Shown here piece by piece: positions 30,855-40,365 of a stretch of DNA of 64,000 nucleotides; position 1 is the stretch's first letter; each line of letters begins with the position of its first letter. Source of the DNA: Frigidibacter oleivorans. Its GTDB lineage: Bacteria > Pseudomonadota > Alphaproteobacteria > Rhodobacterales > Rhodobacteraceae. The position numbers and the translations under genes were made by a program. The DNA lies in contig NZ_RJRZ01000010.1 in NCBI RefSeq assembly GCF_003993775.1, forward strand, positions 1 through 64,000, in the 5' to 3' direction. Below the pieces are notes generated by a model. That model did no database searches. It was not told the origin of the DNA and was given only the letters and a program-made list of their open reading frames with translations.

Positions 30855-31106
30855 TTGATCGAAATCTACTGGGGTTCGCCCCTCTCTTTCGTCTCGCCTG
30901 CGGGCGAGGTGCAGAAATTCGGCACGATCGAACAGGCGGCCTACTGGCTGCGCAAGAAATGGCCCGTGGCCGATGAGGCCCGCGACCGGGCGCTGACCCG
31001 GATCGACGCGGCGATGCATTGCCTGGGTTCGGTCGGCTCCGCCCGGCGCGCCTTCATCTCGGCCGCCAGCAGCGCGGGCTTCGTCCGCGACAGCCGCGTC
31101 GCCTGA
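30855..31106 (+). CDS. DUF982-like protein
   Basis: Small protein of 83 aa resembling DUF982, a family frequent in Rhizobiales and Rhodobacterales with unknown function (F.TIEQAAYWL..KWP, then ALTRIDAAMHCLGSVGSARRAFISAA). I take a TTG start at 30855 because the only nearby ATG (30838) leads to a stop after six codons, and GGAAG lies about 10 bases before the TTG. No signal peptide or membrane helix. A strong terminator follows at 31155. Confidence 0.8.
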   Translation: MIEIYWGSPLSFVSPAGEVQKFGTIEQAAYWLRKKWPVADEARDRALTRIDAAMHCLGSVGSARRAFISAASSAGFVRDSRVA

Positions 31107-31154
31107 GACGCCGCTGACCGAGAAGTCGCTGTCAGGTTTCACGGACCCGATGTC

Positions 31155-31180
31155 AAAGGCGCGCCACCGGCGCGCCTTTT
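31155..31180 (+). terminator. rho-independent terminator
   Basis: Perfect 11-bp stem (AAAGGCGCGCC with GGCGCGCCTTT, three-base loop ACC) ending in TTTT, 48 bases after the DUF982 stop. Confidence 0.88.
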
Positions 31181-31514
31181 CGCGTCGGCCGCCTGCCGCC
31201 CCTGCCGCACCATGCCACGGAACGGTCACAGTCCGGCCCCGGGCCTACCCCGCCGCGGGCCGATTTGCCGGTCAGGATTGCCCCGGCGACCGCCCGGCGG
31301 GACCGGACCGACCCGACGCAGAGGCGCCACATGAACTCGTCCGGAACCTCCCGGCCCGCAGTTGCGTTTGAAGGCAACCGCCCACAGGCATATTGCGTTC
31401 GGCGGGCGCAGATTTCCGCCGATGCGCATGGCGGACCGGAAAGACGAACGGGCGGCAGCGGCCGGATGACCGGCCCGGAACCAAGACCCGGCGGGCAGAA
31501 CGAGGACCGGCACG
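31181..31514. other. gene-free stretch ahead of the response regulator
   Basis: About 330 bases without a supported gene. The only feature of note is the sigma-factor-like motif GGAAC-N17-CGTT at 31343-31368, described separately. Short open frames here have no recognisable content. Confidence 0.4.
31343..31368 (+). promoter_or_regulatory. EcfG-type promoter motif upstream of the response regulator
   Basis: GGAAC (31343-31347), 17 bases, then CGTT (31365-31368). This matches the consensus I know for EcfG, the general-stress sigma factor of alphaproteobacteria (GGAAC-N16-17-CGTT). It lies about 145 bases upstream of the start at 31515. The motif is short and could be chance; many Rhodobacteraceae are reported to lack a full EcfG system. 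Confidence 0.35.
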
Positions 31515-31910
31515 ATGCTGGAAGGCAAGACGATCATGGTAGTCGAGGACGAGGCCCTTCTCGCCCTGGACCTCGCCATGACGTTCGAGGATCTGGGCTC
31601 AACCGTCGCCGGTCCCTGCTACCGGATCGAAAGCGCGCTGGACCTGGTCGCCCGGGTGGCGATCGACGGCGCGGTTCTCGATGTCGACCTCAACGGCGAG
31701 ACGATCTTCCCCGTCGCCCGCGCGTTGCAGAAGAACGGCGTGCCGTTCATCTTTCACACCGGCCGCGCCGACTGTTCCGCCCTGATCGCCGAATTCCCCG
31801 AGGCGATGCTGTGCCCGAAGCCCACCACCCCCGACCGCATCGCCCATAACCTGGCCGAGGCGATGGCGCGCAGCGGCGACCGCACCGAACCCGCCTGCAT
31901 CGGCTTCTGA
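31515..31910 (+). CDS. single-domain response regulator (CheY-like)
   Basis: Receiver-domain-only protein of 131 aa. Acidic pocket E11-D12, phosphoacceptor D56 (VLDVDLNGE), the Thr in FHTGR and the conserved Lys in CPKPT are all present, so phosphorylation is expected. No output domain follows, so it probably acts by phosphate transfer or protein binding. No histidine kinase is nearby. In alphaproteobacteria such orphan receivers often work with HWE/HisKA2 kinases; this is inference. An EcfG-like motif lies upstream and a terminator downstream. Confidence 0.9.
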   Translation: MLEGKTIMVVEDEALLALDLAMTFEDLGSTVAGPCYRIESALDLVARVAIDGAVLDVDLNGETIFPVARALQKNGVPFIFHTGRADCSALIAEFPEAMLCPKPTTPDRIAHNLAEAMARSGDRTEPACIGF

Positions 31911-31943
31911 CCCCGCTTGCGCTGACGGGCTTCGGACATGCAA

Positions 31944-31970
31944 ACGGGCGGCAGATGCCGCCCGTCCTTT
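31944..31970. terminator. bidirectional terminator
   Basis: 10-bp inverted repeat (ACGGGCGGCA with TGCCGCCCGT) flanked by AAA on the left and CCTTTAT on the right, so it can serve both the response regulator (plus) and the DUF1150 gene (minus). Confidence 0.75.
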
Positions 31971-31993
31971 ATCGCTTACAGCCGGTTCGGCGC

Positions 31994-32021
31994 GATCAGT
32001 GGACGCTGATCAGTGGACGCT
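31994..32021 (-). repeat. perfect 14-bp tandem duplication across a stop codon
   Basis: On the minus strand AGCGTCCACTGATC occurs twice head to tail. The first copy contains the last codons and the TGA stop of the DUF1150 gene; the second lies just after it. Because 14 is not a multiple of three, the second copy is out of frame. Confidence 0.9.
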
Positions 32022-32237
32022 CACCGGCGCCAGATCGTTCTGCCGTGCCAGCATGAAGGCCAGCTTGCGGTCGCGCACCAGCGCCAGCCGCTCGCCCGCC
32101 GCGTCATGCAGGGCGTAGAGCGTGTCCAGCCCTTCGGCCTGCTGGCGCACCTCCTCGGGCAGGCTGTCAACGGCGACGGGGCGGACATAGACGATGCGCT
32201 CGCCGCCCTCGGGACCGAAATCGTATTGCGTGTTCAT
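32010..32237 (-). CDS. DUF1150-like protein
   Basis: Protein of 75 aa matching the DUF1150 family (YVRPVAVDSLPEEVRQQ, LYALHDAAGERLALVRDRKLAFMLARQNDLAPVSVH). No signal peptide. It starts 16 bases after the hsp20 stop, and the hsp20-DUF1150 pair is conserved in alphaproteobacteria as I know them, which suggests a heat-stress-linked role. Function unknown. Its stop codon lies inside a 14-bp tandem duplication (31994-32021), so the 3' end of the gene has been copied recently. Confidence 0.85.
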   Translation of the reverse strand: MNTQYDFGPEGGERIVYVRPVAVDSLPEEVRQQAEGLDTLYALHDAAGERLALVRDRKLAFMLARQNDLAPVSVH

Positions 32238-32253
32238 CCTGTTCCCCTTTCTG

Positions 32254-32667
32254 TCACTTGCGGCCGATGCGGATGGTCTGCACCACGGGTTCCGGGACCG
32301 AGCGGCGCAGATCCAGATGCAGCAGGCCGTTTTCCAGTGCCGCGCCCGCCACCTCGACGCCTTCCGCCAGCACGAAGCTGCGCTGGAACGCCCGGGCCGC
32401 GATGCCGCGATGCAGGAAGACGCGATCCTGTTCATCCTCGGCCTGACGGCCGCGGATCATCAGCTGGCGGTCCTCGACCGTGATCGACAGGTCGTCCTCG
32501 CGGAAGCCGGCGACGGCGAGCGTGATGCGATAGGCGTTCTCGCCACTCTGTTCGATATTGAAGGGCGGGTAGCCTTCGGCACCGGCCTTGACGGTGCGTT
32601 CCACCAGCCGTTCGAGCTGATCGAAGCCCAGAAGAAAGGGGTGGGCCCCAAAACCGACTTTCGACAT
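32254..32667 (-). CDS. small heat-shock protein (Hsp20/IbpA type)
   Basis: Alpha-crystallin-type holdase of 137 aa that keeps unfolding proteins soluble. N-terminal arm (GFDQLERLVERT), then the crystallin domain from about 33 (YPPFNIEQSGENAYRITLAVAGF) with the IARAFQRSFVL and ENGLLHLDLRR strands, and a short C-terminal tail with VVQTIRI in place of a clean IXI motif. Start at 32667; an ATG 93 bases earlier would extend through its promoter. A good RpoH-type promoter lies at 32731-32761. Confidence 0.93.
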   Translation of the reverse strand: MSKVGFGAHPFLLGFDQLERLVERTVKAGAEGYPPFNIEQSGENAYRITLAVAGFREDDLSITVEDRQLMIRGRQAEDEQDRVFLHRGIAARAFQRSFVLAEGVEVAGAALENGLLHLDLRRSVPEPVVQTIRIGRK

Positions 32668-32730
32668 CTTGGCCTGTCCTCGTGCAAGCGACATGCGGAG
32701 GGGACCCCGGCACTGGCGGTCCCTTGCCGT

Positions 32731-32761
32731 CAATATGGGGCGGGTCGGCGGGCACGGCAAG
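32731..32761 (-). promoter_or_regulatory. RpoH-type heat-shock promoter of hsp20
   Basis: On the minus strand CTTGCCG (32755-32761) is followed after 14 bases by CCCCATATTG (32731-32740). The -10 matches the heat-shock sigma consensus CCCCATNT fully and the -35 keeps CTTG. The leader to the hsp20 start is about 60 bases. Confidence 0.7.
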
Positions 32762-32884
32762 GTCGCCCGCAGCCCCCTTCGCGCAACACTTTCCGCAACG
32801 CCCCAGAAACGCTATATTTCGGCGACGGAACCGCCTGCGACTCGCAGACCGGGCCGGCCAGGTCCACCCCAGCAGGCTGTCGTC

Positions 32885-33121
32885 ATGAACGCGCATATCA
32901 CCGCACCCGAAACCGCCGAGATGACCCACGACGATGTGCTGCGCCTGAAGCTCGAGGTGCTGCGCCGCGAACATCGCGATCTGGACGAGGCGATCCGCGC
33001 GCTGGAGGAGACGGGCCGCGGCGACCAGCTGACCCTGCGCCGGCTGAAGAAGCAGAAGCTGTCGCTGAAGGACCAGATCGCCCGCATCGACGACCTGCTG
33101 ACCCCCGACATCATCGCCTGA
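32885..33121 (+). CDS. YdcH/DUF465 family small protein
   Basis: Helical protein of 78 aa: LRLKLEVLRREHRDLDEAI, then LRRLKKQKLSLKDQIARI, the two-helix hairpin typical of YdcH (DUF465). Charged heptads suggest a coiled-coil dimer in the cytosol. Function unknown. Start at 32885 (MNAHITAPE). It lies 84 bases ahead of purE and may be on the same transcript. Confidence 0.85.
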   Translation: MNAHITAPETAEMTHDDVLRLKLEVLRREHRDLDEAIRALEETGRGDQLTLRRLKKQKLSLKDQIARIDDLLTPDIIA

Positions 33122-33205
33122 GCGCGGCCTCGCGGCATTGCACCCCGCGCCGCCCCCGCTATAGTCCGGCGCCTGACGCGGCAGCGGGGCAGAGGCGGGG
33201 CAGAC

Positions 33206-33691
33206 ATGGGCGTGGAAGTCGGGATCATCATGGGCAGCCAGTCGGACTGGCCTACGATGCAGGAGGCGGCGAAGATCCTCGACGAACTGGGTGTGCCCTA
33301 CGAGGCGAAGATCGTCTCGGCCCACCGCACGCCGGACCGGTTGTGGGACTATGGCCGTTCGGCGGTCGCGCGCGGGCTGAAAGTGATCGTCGCCGGTGCG
33401 GGCGGGGCGGCGCATCTGCCCGGCATGATGGCGTCGAAAACCCGGGTACCGGTGATCGGCGTGCCTGTCCAGACCCGGGCCCTGTCCGGGGTCGACAGCC
33501 TCTATTCCATCCTGCAGATGCCCAGGGGCTATCCGGTCGCCACCATGGCCATCGGCGCAGCGGGCGCGGCCAACGCCGGGCTGATGGCGGCGGGCATCCT
33601 CGCGCTGAACGACCCGGCGCTGGCGGCGCGGCTGGACGGCTGGCGCGCGGCGCTGTCGGCCTCGATCCCCGAGGAGCCTTCGGATGACTGA
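33206..33691 (+). CDS. purE: N5-carboxyaminoimidazole ribonucleotide mutase
   Basis: Class I PurE of 161 aa. It rearranges N5-CAIR to CAIR in purine synthesis. The active-site segments [17 protein letters not shown] and [12 protein letters not shown] are intact. Its stop overlaps the purK start by 8 bases, so the two act as a coupled pair, as in E. coli. Confidence 0.97.
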   Translation: MGVEVGIIMGSQSDWPTMQEAAKILDELGVPYEAKIVSAHRTPDRLWDYGRSAVARGLKVIVAGAGGAAHLPGMMASKTRVPVIGVPVQTRALSGVDSLYSILQMPRGYPVATMAIGAAGAANAGLMAAGILALNDPALAARLDGWRAALSASIPEEPSDD

Positions 33692-34760
33692 CGCCCTGCC
33701 CACCGGCGCCACCATCGGCATCCTCGGCGGCGGCCAGCTGGGCCGGATGCTCGCGGTCGCCGCCAGCCGCCTTGGCCTGCGCGCCCATGTCTATGAACCC
33801 GCCGCGAACCCGCCCGCCGGCGATGTGGCCCATGCCCTGACCACCGCGCCCTACGAGGACGAGGCCGCGCTGCGCGCCTTCGCCGCCGCGGTCGATGTGG
33901 TGACCTACGAGTTCGAGAATGTGCCGACCTCGGCCCTCGACCTGATCGAGAGCCTGCGCCCGATCCGCCCCAACCGCCGGGCGCTGGCGATCAGCCAGGA
34001 CCGGGTGCAGGAAAAGACCTTCCTCAACGGGCTGGGGCTGGCCACCGCCCCCTGGGCGCCCGTCGGCTCGGATGCCGAGATGGCGGCGGCGCTGATGGCG
34101 GTGGGCCTGCCCGCGATCCTGAAGACCACGCGGCTCGGCTATGACGGCAAGGGGCAGGCGCGGCTTGGCGGCCCGGCCGATGCCCCGGCGGCGCTGGCCG
34201 CGATGCGGGGCCAACCCGCGATCCTCGAGGGCTTCGTGACGTTCAGCCGCGAGATTTCGGTCATCGCGGCGCGCGGGCTCGACGGTTCGGTGGCGGCCTA
34301 TGACCCCGGCGAGAATGTGCATCGGGATGGCATCCTGCACACCACCACCGTCCCCGCGCAGATCGGGCCGGGCCTGCGGTCGGACGCGGTGCTGATCGCG
34401 GCGCGGATCCTCAACGCGCTCGACTATGTCGGCGTGATGGGAGTGGAGCTGTTCGTGACGCCCGCCGGGCTGCTGGTCAACGAGATCGCGCCCCGGGTCC
34501 ACAATTCCGGGCACTGGACCCAGAACGGCTGCGCCGTGGACCAGTTCGAACAGCATGTCCGCGCGGTCGCCGGCTGGCCGCTGGGGGATGGCCAGCGGAT
34601 CGCGGATGTCGAGATGCTGAACCTGATCGGCGACGACGTGGACCGGGTGCCCGACTATGCACGCCAGCCCGACACGGCGATCCACCTCTATGGCAAGGCC
34701 GAGGCCCGCCCCGGCCGGAAGATGGGCCATGTGAACCGGATCAGCCCGCGCCGGACCTGA
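33684..34760 (+). CDS. purK: N5-carboxyaminoimidazole ribonucleotide synthase
   Basis: ATP-grasp enzyme of 358 aa that carboxylates AIR with ATP and bicarbonate, giving the PurE substrate. The opening [13 protein letters not shown] nucleotide-binding loop, [12 protein letters not shown], and the metal-binding [16 protein letters not shown] segment are present. Start at 33684 overlaps purE. It has the normal family length. Confidence 0.96.
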   Translation: MTDALPTGATIGILGGGQLGRMLAVAASRLGLRAHVYEPAANPPAGDVAHALTTAPYEDEAALRAFAAAVDVVTYEFENVPTSALDLIESLRPIRPNRRALAISQDRVQEKTFLNGLGLATAPWAPVGSDAEMAAALMAVGLPAILKTTRLGYDGKGQARLGGPADAPAALAAMRGQPAILEGFVTFSREISVIAARGLDGSVAAYDPGENVHRDGILHTTTVPAQIGPGLRSDAVLIAARILNALDYVGVMGVELFVTPAGLLVNEIAPRVHNSGHWTQNGCAVDQFEQHVRAVAGWPLGDGQRIADVEMLNLIGDDVDRVPDYARQPDTAIHLYGKAEARPGRKMGHVNRISPRRT

Positions 34761-34815
34761 CCCCCATGGATCGACAGCGCCAGCCCCGCCCGGCGCAGCG
34801 CCCTGCGGCGGCACG

Positions 34816-35298
34816 TCACGGCGCGCCGAAGGCCTCCGGGTAGAGCAGCCGTCCGGAATGCAGCCCGCTGCCCGGCGCGATCGGATAGACTTGGGTGAAT
34901 TCGGGCGCGAAGGGCGTGGTCAGGTGATGCGCCGCCGCGCGGGTAAAGCCGAAGCGGCCGTAATACTCGGGCGCCCCCAGCACCACCACCGCCTGCGCAT
35001 GGTGCTGGCGGCACAGGTCGAGGCCTTCGCGGATCATCTCGCTGCCGATCCCCTGCCCCTGGCGGGACTGGATCACCGATACCGGCGCCATCGCCCACCA
35101 CCCCGCCGGCAACACCATCCGTGCAAAGGCGATATGGCCAAGGATGGTGCCCTCTTCCTCGGCCACCAGTTCCAGCGCCATGTCGCCGTCGCGGCGCAAC
35201 GTCTCGACCAGACGCGCCTCGTCCGGCCGCTCGAAGGCGGTGGCGACGAGGATCGAGATGAACATGTGATCCGCCGGCCGGACTTCGCGCAGGTGCAT
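34816..35298 (-). CDS. GNAT N-acetyltransferase (YhbS-like)
   Basis: Acetyltransferase of 160 aa. The acetyl-CoA loop is seen as SRQGQGIGSEMI near residue 85, and the VLGAPEYYGRFGF segment is typical of the YhbS subgroup. Substrate unknown. Start at 35298 (MHLREVRPAD); a longer frame upstream has no ribosome binding site. It is convergent with purK. Confidence 0.83.
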   Translation of the reverse strand: MHLREVRPADHMFISILVATAFERPDEARLVETLRRDGDMALELVAEEEGTILGHIAFARMVLPAGWWAMAPVSVIQSRQGQGIGSEMIREGLDLCRQHHAQAVVVLGAPEYYGRFGFTRAAAHHLTTPFAPEFTQVYPIAPGSGLHSGRLLYPEAFGAP

Positions 35299-35358
35299 GA
35301 ATGTCTTTCCTGAACCGTTTCCCGACTTTACGCCCGATCTTGCCGCAGATGCAACATG

Positions 35359-35388
35359 CCCCGCGCTGCGACGCGGCACAGCGCGGGG
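35359..35388. terminator. G+C-rich hairpin downstream of the metallopeptidase
   Basis: Perfect 10-bp inverted repeat (CCCCGCGCTG with CAGCGCGGGG, ten-base loop) in the 123-base gap after the stop at 35422. No U-tract, so termination is only a possibility. Confidence 0.35.
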
Positions 35389-35421
35389 CCCGGAGCCGTC
35401 GCCGGGCATCGCGTCACCCGG

Positions 35422-36504
35422 TCAGCCCGCCTGCGCCCCGCGCACCGTGCGGTGTACGAAGGCCAGCTTCTCGGTCACCTGCGGCGGCAGCACGAAGGGA
35501 TAGAGGTCGGCCTGACCCATCGAGCGGTTCAGCGCGTTCAGCGCCACCGTCAGCGGCGGCCAGGACCGGGCAAGCCGGCCGAACCCGCGGGCGCGGTAGG
35601 GGTCGAAATCCAGGTCGGCCGACAGGTCGCCCTCGTCATCCACGCCGGGGTCCAGCGTCAGGCCGAAGGCCACGGCGGTTTCCAGCGTGTCGACCATGTG
35701 CAGGTAATGCGCCCAGGTTTCGGCCCAGTCTTCCCACGGGTGCATCGTCGCATAGGCGCTGACGTGATCGGCCTCCCATCCGGCGGGGGGACCTTCGGCA
35801 TAGTGGCGGTCCAGCGCGGCGGAATAGTCGGCATCGGCATCGCCGAACAGCGCGGTGAATTCCGGCTTCAGCCCGCCGCCGCGGATCAGCAGGTCCCAGT
35901 AGTAGTGCCCGATCTCGTGCCGGAAATGGCCCAGCAGGGTGCGGTAGGCCTCGCCCATCTCGCTGCGCGTCCGCTCGCGTTCCGCATCGTCGGCCTCGGT
36001 CAGCGAGATGGTGACGACGCCCGAGGCATGGCCAGTCAGCACCCGTGGCCCGCCTTCGGGATCGTCGGCGAGGAAATCGAAGATCAGCGGTTCCGGGTGG
36101 TCGCTGCCCGGCGGAGGCAGCGGCAGGCCCAGCTTCAGCAGCGCATAGACCAGCCGCCGCTTGGCCGCCTCGATCCGCTGCCAGCGGGCATGCCGGTCAG
36201 GGTCCGACAGGTCGGGGACGGTGCGGTTGTGGCGGCAGGCGCGGCAGAAGGGCTCGTCCCCGTCCGCCGACAGCATCCAGTTGCAGGCCGACAGTTCCCA
36301 GTTCTCGCAAAAGCGATAGCGGGCGGTGCCGTCCAGCGGCGCGCCCTCCTCGACCGGGGCGGGGCGCCAGACCGGCCCCTCCGCCTCGACCGCCAGCATC
36401 CGGTCGGCGTCGGGCAGGTAGCCCACGTTCCGGTTGCAGCGCAGGCAGACGGTATTCTCGAAATGCAGCACCTGACCGCAGCACTGGCACTGGAACAGCT
36501 TCAT
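35422..36504 (-). CDS. zinc-ribbon HExxH putative metallopeptidase
   Basis: Protein of 360 aa with two zinc sites visible. An N-terminal ribbon has CQCC and CLRC pairs (residues about 6-24), plus further cysteines in the next 70 residues (CENWELSACNWM, CRAC). A gluzincin-type HEIGHYYW motif sits near residue 195, with a downstream DWAETWAHYLH that could supply the third ligand. This matches the family annotated as putative zinc-binding metallopeptidase. Proteolysis is not proven, and the substrate is unknown. No signal peptide, so likely cytosolic. Confidence 0.82.
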   Translation of the reverse strand: MKLFQCQCCGQVLHFENTVCLRCNRNVGYLPDADRMLAVEAEGPVWRPAPVEEGAPLDGTARYRFCENWELSACNWMLSADGDEPFCRACRHNRTVPDLSDPDRHARWQRIEAAKRRLVYALLKLGLPLPPPGSDHPEPLIFDFLADDPEGGPRVLTGHASGVVTISLTEADDAERERTRSEMGEAYRTLLGHFRHEIGHYYWDLLIRGGGLKPEFTALFGDADADYSAALDRHYAEGPPAGWEADHVSAYATMHPWEDWAETWAHYLHMVDTLETAVAFGLTLDPGVDDEGDLSADLDFDPYRARGFGRLARSWPPLTVALNALNRSMGQADLYPFVLPPQVTEKLAFVHRTVRGAQAG

Positions 36505-36546
36505 CGCGCATCCTCTGGAGGGGCCGGCGGGAAGGACCGGCGCCGG

Positions 36547-36574
36547 GGAACGCCGCCCGGCAGGCGGCAGTTCC
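36547..36574. terminator. hairpin after the diguanylate cyclase
   Basis: Inverted repeat GGAAC-GCCGCC with GGCGGC-A-GTTCC (11 bp, one bulge, five-base loop), 34 bases past the stop at 36608 on the minus strand. No U-run; weak evidence. Confidence 0.3.
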
Positions 36575-36607
36575 GTGTGGGTTGAACGGCCGCGGCAATG
36601 CGGGCGG

Positions 36608-37480
36608 TCAGGCGGTCGACAGGCCCCCCTGCGCGATCACCGCCACGCAGATCCGGTTGCTGCCGCCGGCGCGCGCCTCGGCCAGCGCGCCTTCCGCCTC
36701 GACCATCAGCGCTTCGCGGTCGAGGTCGCGGCGCGCCATCGCCAGCCCGATGGACACCGTCACCGGCCAGCCCTCGCGGCCGAGCTGGCGCGAGATCACG
36801 CCGCGCAGCCGTTCCGCCGCCTCGCGGGCCTCGCCGATGCCGAGCCGGGGCAGGAAGACGGCGAACTCCTCGCCCCCTGCCCGGGCCAGCACGTCGCCGC
36901 TGCGCAGGGTGCCGGCCAGCAGCCGGCCGAGGTCGCGCAGCAGCCCGTTCGCCTCGGCCTCGCCATGGCGCGCGGCAAGCTCCGCGAAGCCGTCGATCGC
37001 CAGCATCGCCATCGCTCCGCCCGAGGGCGCGGGGCCCCGGATCTTCTCGGCCAGGCCCCGGCGGTTCAGAAGACCGGTCATCGGATCGGTCAGCGCCGCG
37101 CGGCGGGTCGCGTCCACCTCGGATTCGATGGACAGGATCAGCCGGTTGGTCGCGTCCATGATCCGGCCCGGCTGGTCGCCCAGGCCCGAGGGCAGCGGGT
37201 GCACCTCGCCCGTCTCCTCGAAGCGGCGGATGGCAGCGTCGATGCGATAGACGGGCCGCAGGACCGCGCGCAGCGCAAGGATGGTGGCGCCGGTCGCCAC
37301 CAGCGTCGCCCCCAGGGCGGCGAACAGCACATGGGCCTGCGCCGCCAGCGTCTCCTCGCCGGCCAGCATCGCGGCCAGCACGGCCAGCAGCGGCAGATGC
37401 ACCCCCACGAAAGCCACCGAGATGACCTTCGCCGTGTAACTGTGCGGAAAGAGGCGCGACAGCGCCTGATAGAGCCACAT
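36608..37480 (-). CDS. membrane-anchored diguanylate cyclase (GGDEF)
   Basis: Makes cyclic di-GMP from two GTP; 290 aa. Two N-terminal membrane helices (about 18-70) lead through a HAMP-like linker (VLRPVYRIDAAIRRFEETG) to a GGDEF domain. The active loop reads AGGEEF, which is functional in many cyclases, and the metal-binding Asp in LAIDGF is kept. An RxxD inhibitory site could not be confirmed. Start at 37480 follows AGGACAGGA; an ATG 72 bases earlier is possible. It should control the switch to a sessile life, an inference from the family. Confidence 0.85.
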   Translation of the reverse strand: MWLYQALSRLFPHSYTAKVISVAFVGVHLPLLAVLAAMLAGEETLAAQAHVLFAALGATLVATGATILALRAVLRPVYRIDAAIRRFEETGEVHPLPSGLGDQPGRIMDATNRLILSIESEVDATRRAALTDPMTGLLNRRGLAEKIRGPAPSGGAMAMLAIDGFAELAARHGEAEANGLLRDLGRLLAGTLRSGDVLARAGGEEFAVFLPRLGIGEAREAAERLRGVISRQLGREGWPVTVSIGLAMARRDLDREALMVEAEGALAEARAGGSNRICVAVIAQGGLSTA

Positions 37481-37575
37481 GCGGCCGATCCTGTCCTGGG
37501 CTGCGCGCGCCCCGCGCGCTGTCGCCATGCCGTCGCCCCCAACCGCGGTCATATCACCCGAAGGCGGCGGTCGCC

Positions 37576-37603
37576 AAAGAAAAGGGGCCCCGCGCGGGGC
37601 CCC
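37576..37603 (-). terminator. rho-independent terminator of groESL
   Basis: Perfect 8-bp stem (GGGGCCCC with GGGGCCCC, loop GCGC) followed on the minus strand by TTTTCTTTGG, 30 bases past the groEL stop. Confidence 0.88.
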
Positions 37604-37632
37604 ATTCCGTATCGTAGCCCGAACGGGACGGC

Positions 37633-39604
<1,972 letters not shown>

Positions 39605-39646
39605 CTGGTAACACTCCCTCTGGGGTCCAGGTTCAATTCTGAAGCG

Positions 39647-39673
39647 TTATCACTCACAGCAGGCGAGTGCTAA
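39647..39673. promoter_or_regulatory. CIRCE operator (HrcA binding site)
   Basis: Inverted repeat TTATCACTC - N9 - GAGTGCTAA, one mismatch to the consensus TTAGCACTC-N9-GAGTGCTAA. It lies between the promoter at 39683 and the groES start, so the HrcA repressor would block early transcription. Confidence 0.95.
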
Positions 39674-39682
39674 CGCGCTGCA

Positions 39683-39711
39683 GAGTTAGGCGGATCGCGC
39701 GGTTGTGTCAA
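39683..39711 (-). promoter_or_regulatory. sigma70-type promoter of groESL
   Basis: On the minus strand TTGACA (perfect -35, 39706-39711), exactly 17 bases, then TAACTC (-10, 39683-39688). Transcription would start at or just before the CIRCE element. Confidence 0.8.
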
Positions 39712-39883
39712 CACCCGTGATCGGAGGATTTGGGGGGAAGGACGCGGGCCGGCGGACAGGCGCGGCACCCGGCTTCTGGACCCACCTCGCCGCGACGCCG
39801 GAACGCCGGCGGGCGGCAGGGCGTTGGCCCGCAGAACATGCCCGCCGGCGATGTCGCGCCGGCACGCGCCGAAGGAGGTTGCA

Positions 39884-40222
39884 ATGGATTCGCCGCTCTG
39901 GCCGCTCGAAGACTCGCTCTGGACCGGCGGGCCCGCCGCCTATCGCCGGCTGATGCATCCGATGTGCCTGATGGCCTTCCCCGGTGCGGGCCTGATGATG
40001 GGCGAGGACATCCTCGCCGCGGTGGAGGCGGCCCCGCGCTGGCGCGAGGTGGCGATCGAGGGGCGGCGGCTGGCGGAAACCGACGGCATGGCCGTGCTCG
40101 GCTATCTGGCGACCGCCCTGCGCGACAGCGGCGACCCTTGGCGGGTCTGCTGCACCTCGACCTGGGTGCAGCGCGGCACCGACTGGCAGATCGTCCAGCA
40201 CCAGCAGACGCCCCTGGGCTGA
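39884..40222 (+). CDS. small SnoaL/NTF2-like (DUF4440-type) protein
   Basis: Protein of 112 aa. The pattern LEDSLWTGGPAAYRRLMHPMCLMAFPG, a helix pair, then VCCTSTWVQRGTDWQIVQHQQTPL resembles the NTF2-like cone fold (DUF4440/SnoaL). Members are small-molecule-binding or catalytic, but no substrate can be named. Start at 39884 follows GAAGGAGG. It is divergent from groESL and lies 143 bases ahead of ppaC. Confidence 0.8.
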   Translation: MDSPLWPLEDSLWTGGPAAYRRLMHPMCLMAFPGAGLMMGEDILAAVEAAPRWREVAIEGRRLAETDGMAVLGYLATALRDSGDPWRVCCTSTWVQRGTDWQIVQHQQTPLG

Positions 40223-40365
40223 GGGCGCGCCTGACGAGGCGTCTCACGGCGCGCGCTTTCGCGGCGGTGACAACCCGCGCCGCACCGCCTATAAGGCGGG
40301 CGCAACGCCGTGCCCCGCTTCGCACCCCGCCGAAGCCACGGGCGCCGAACCACAAGGGACAGATC

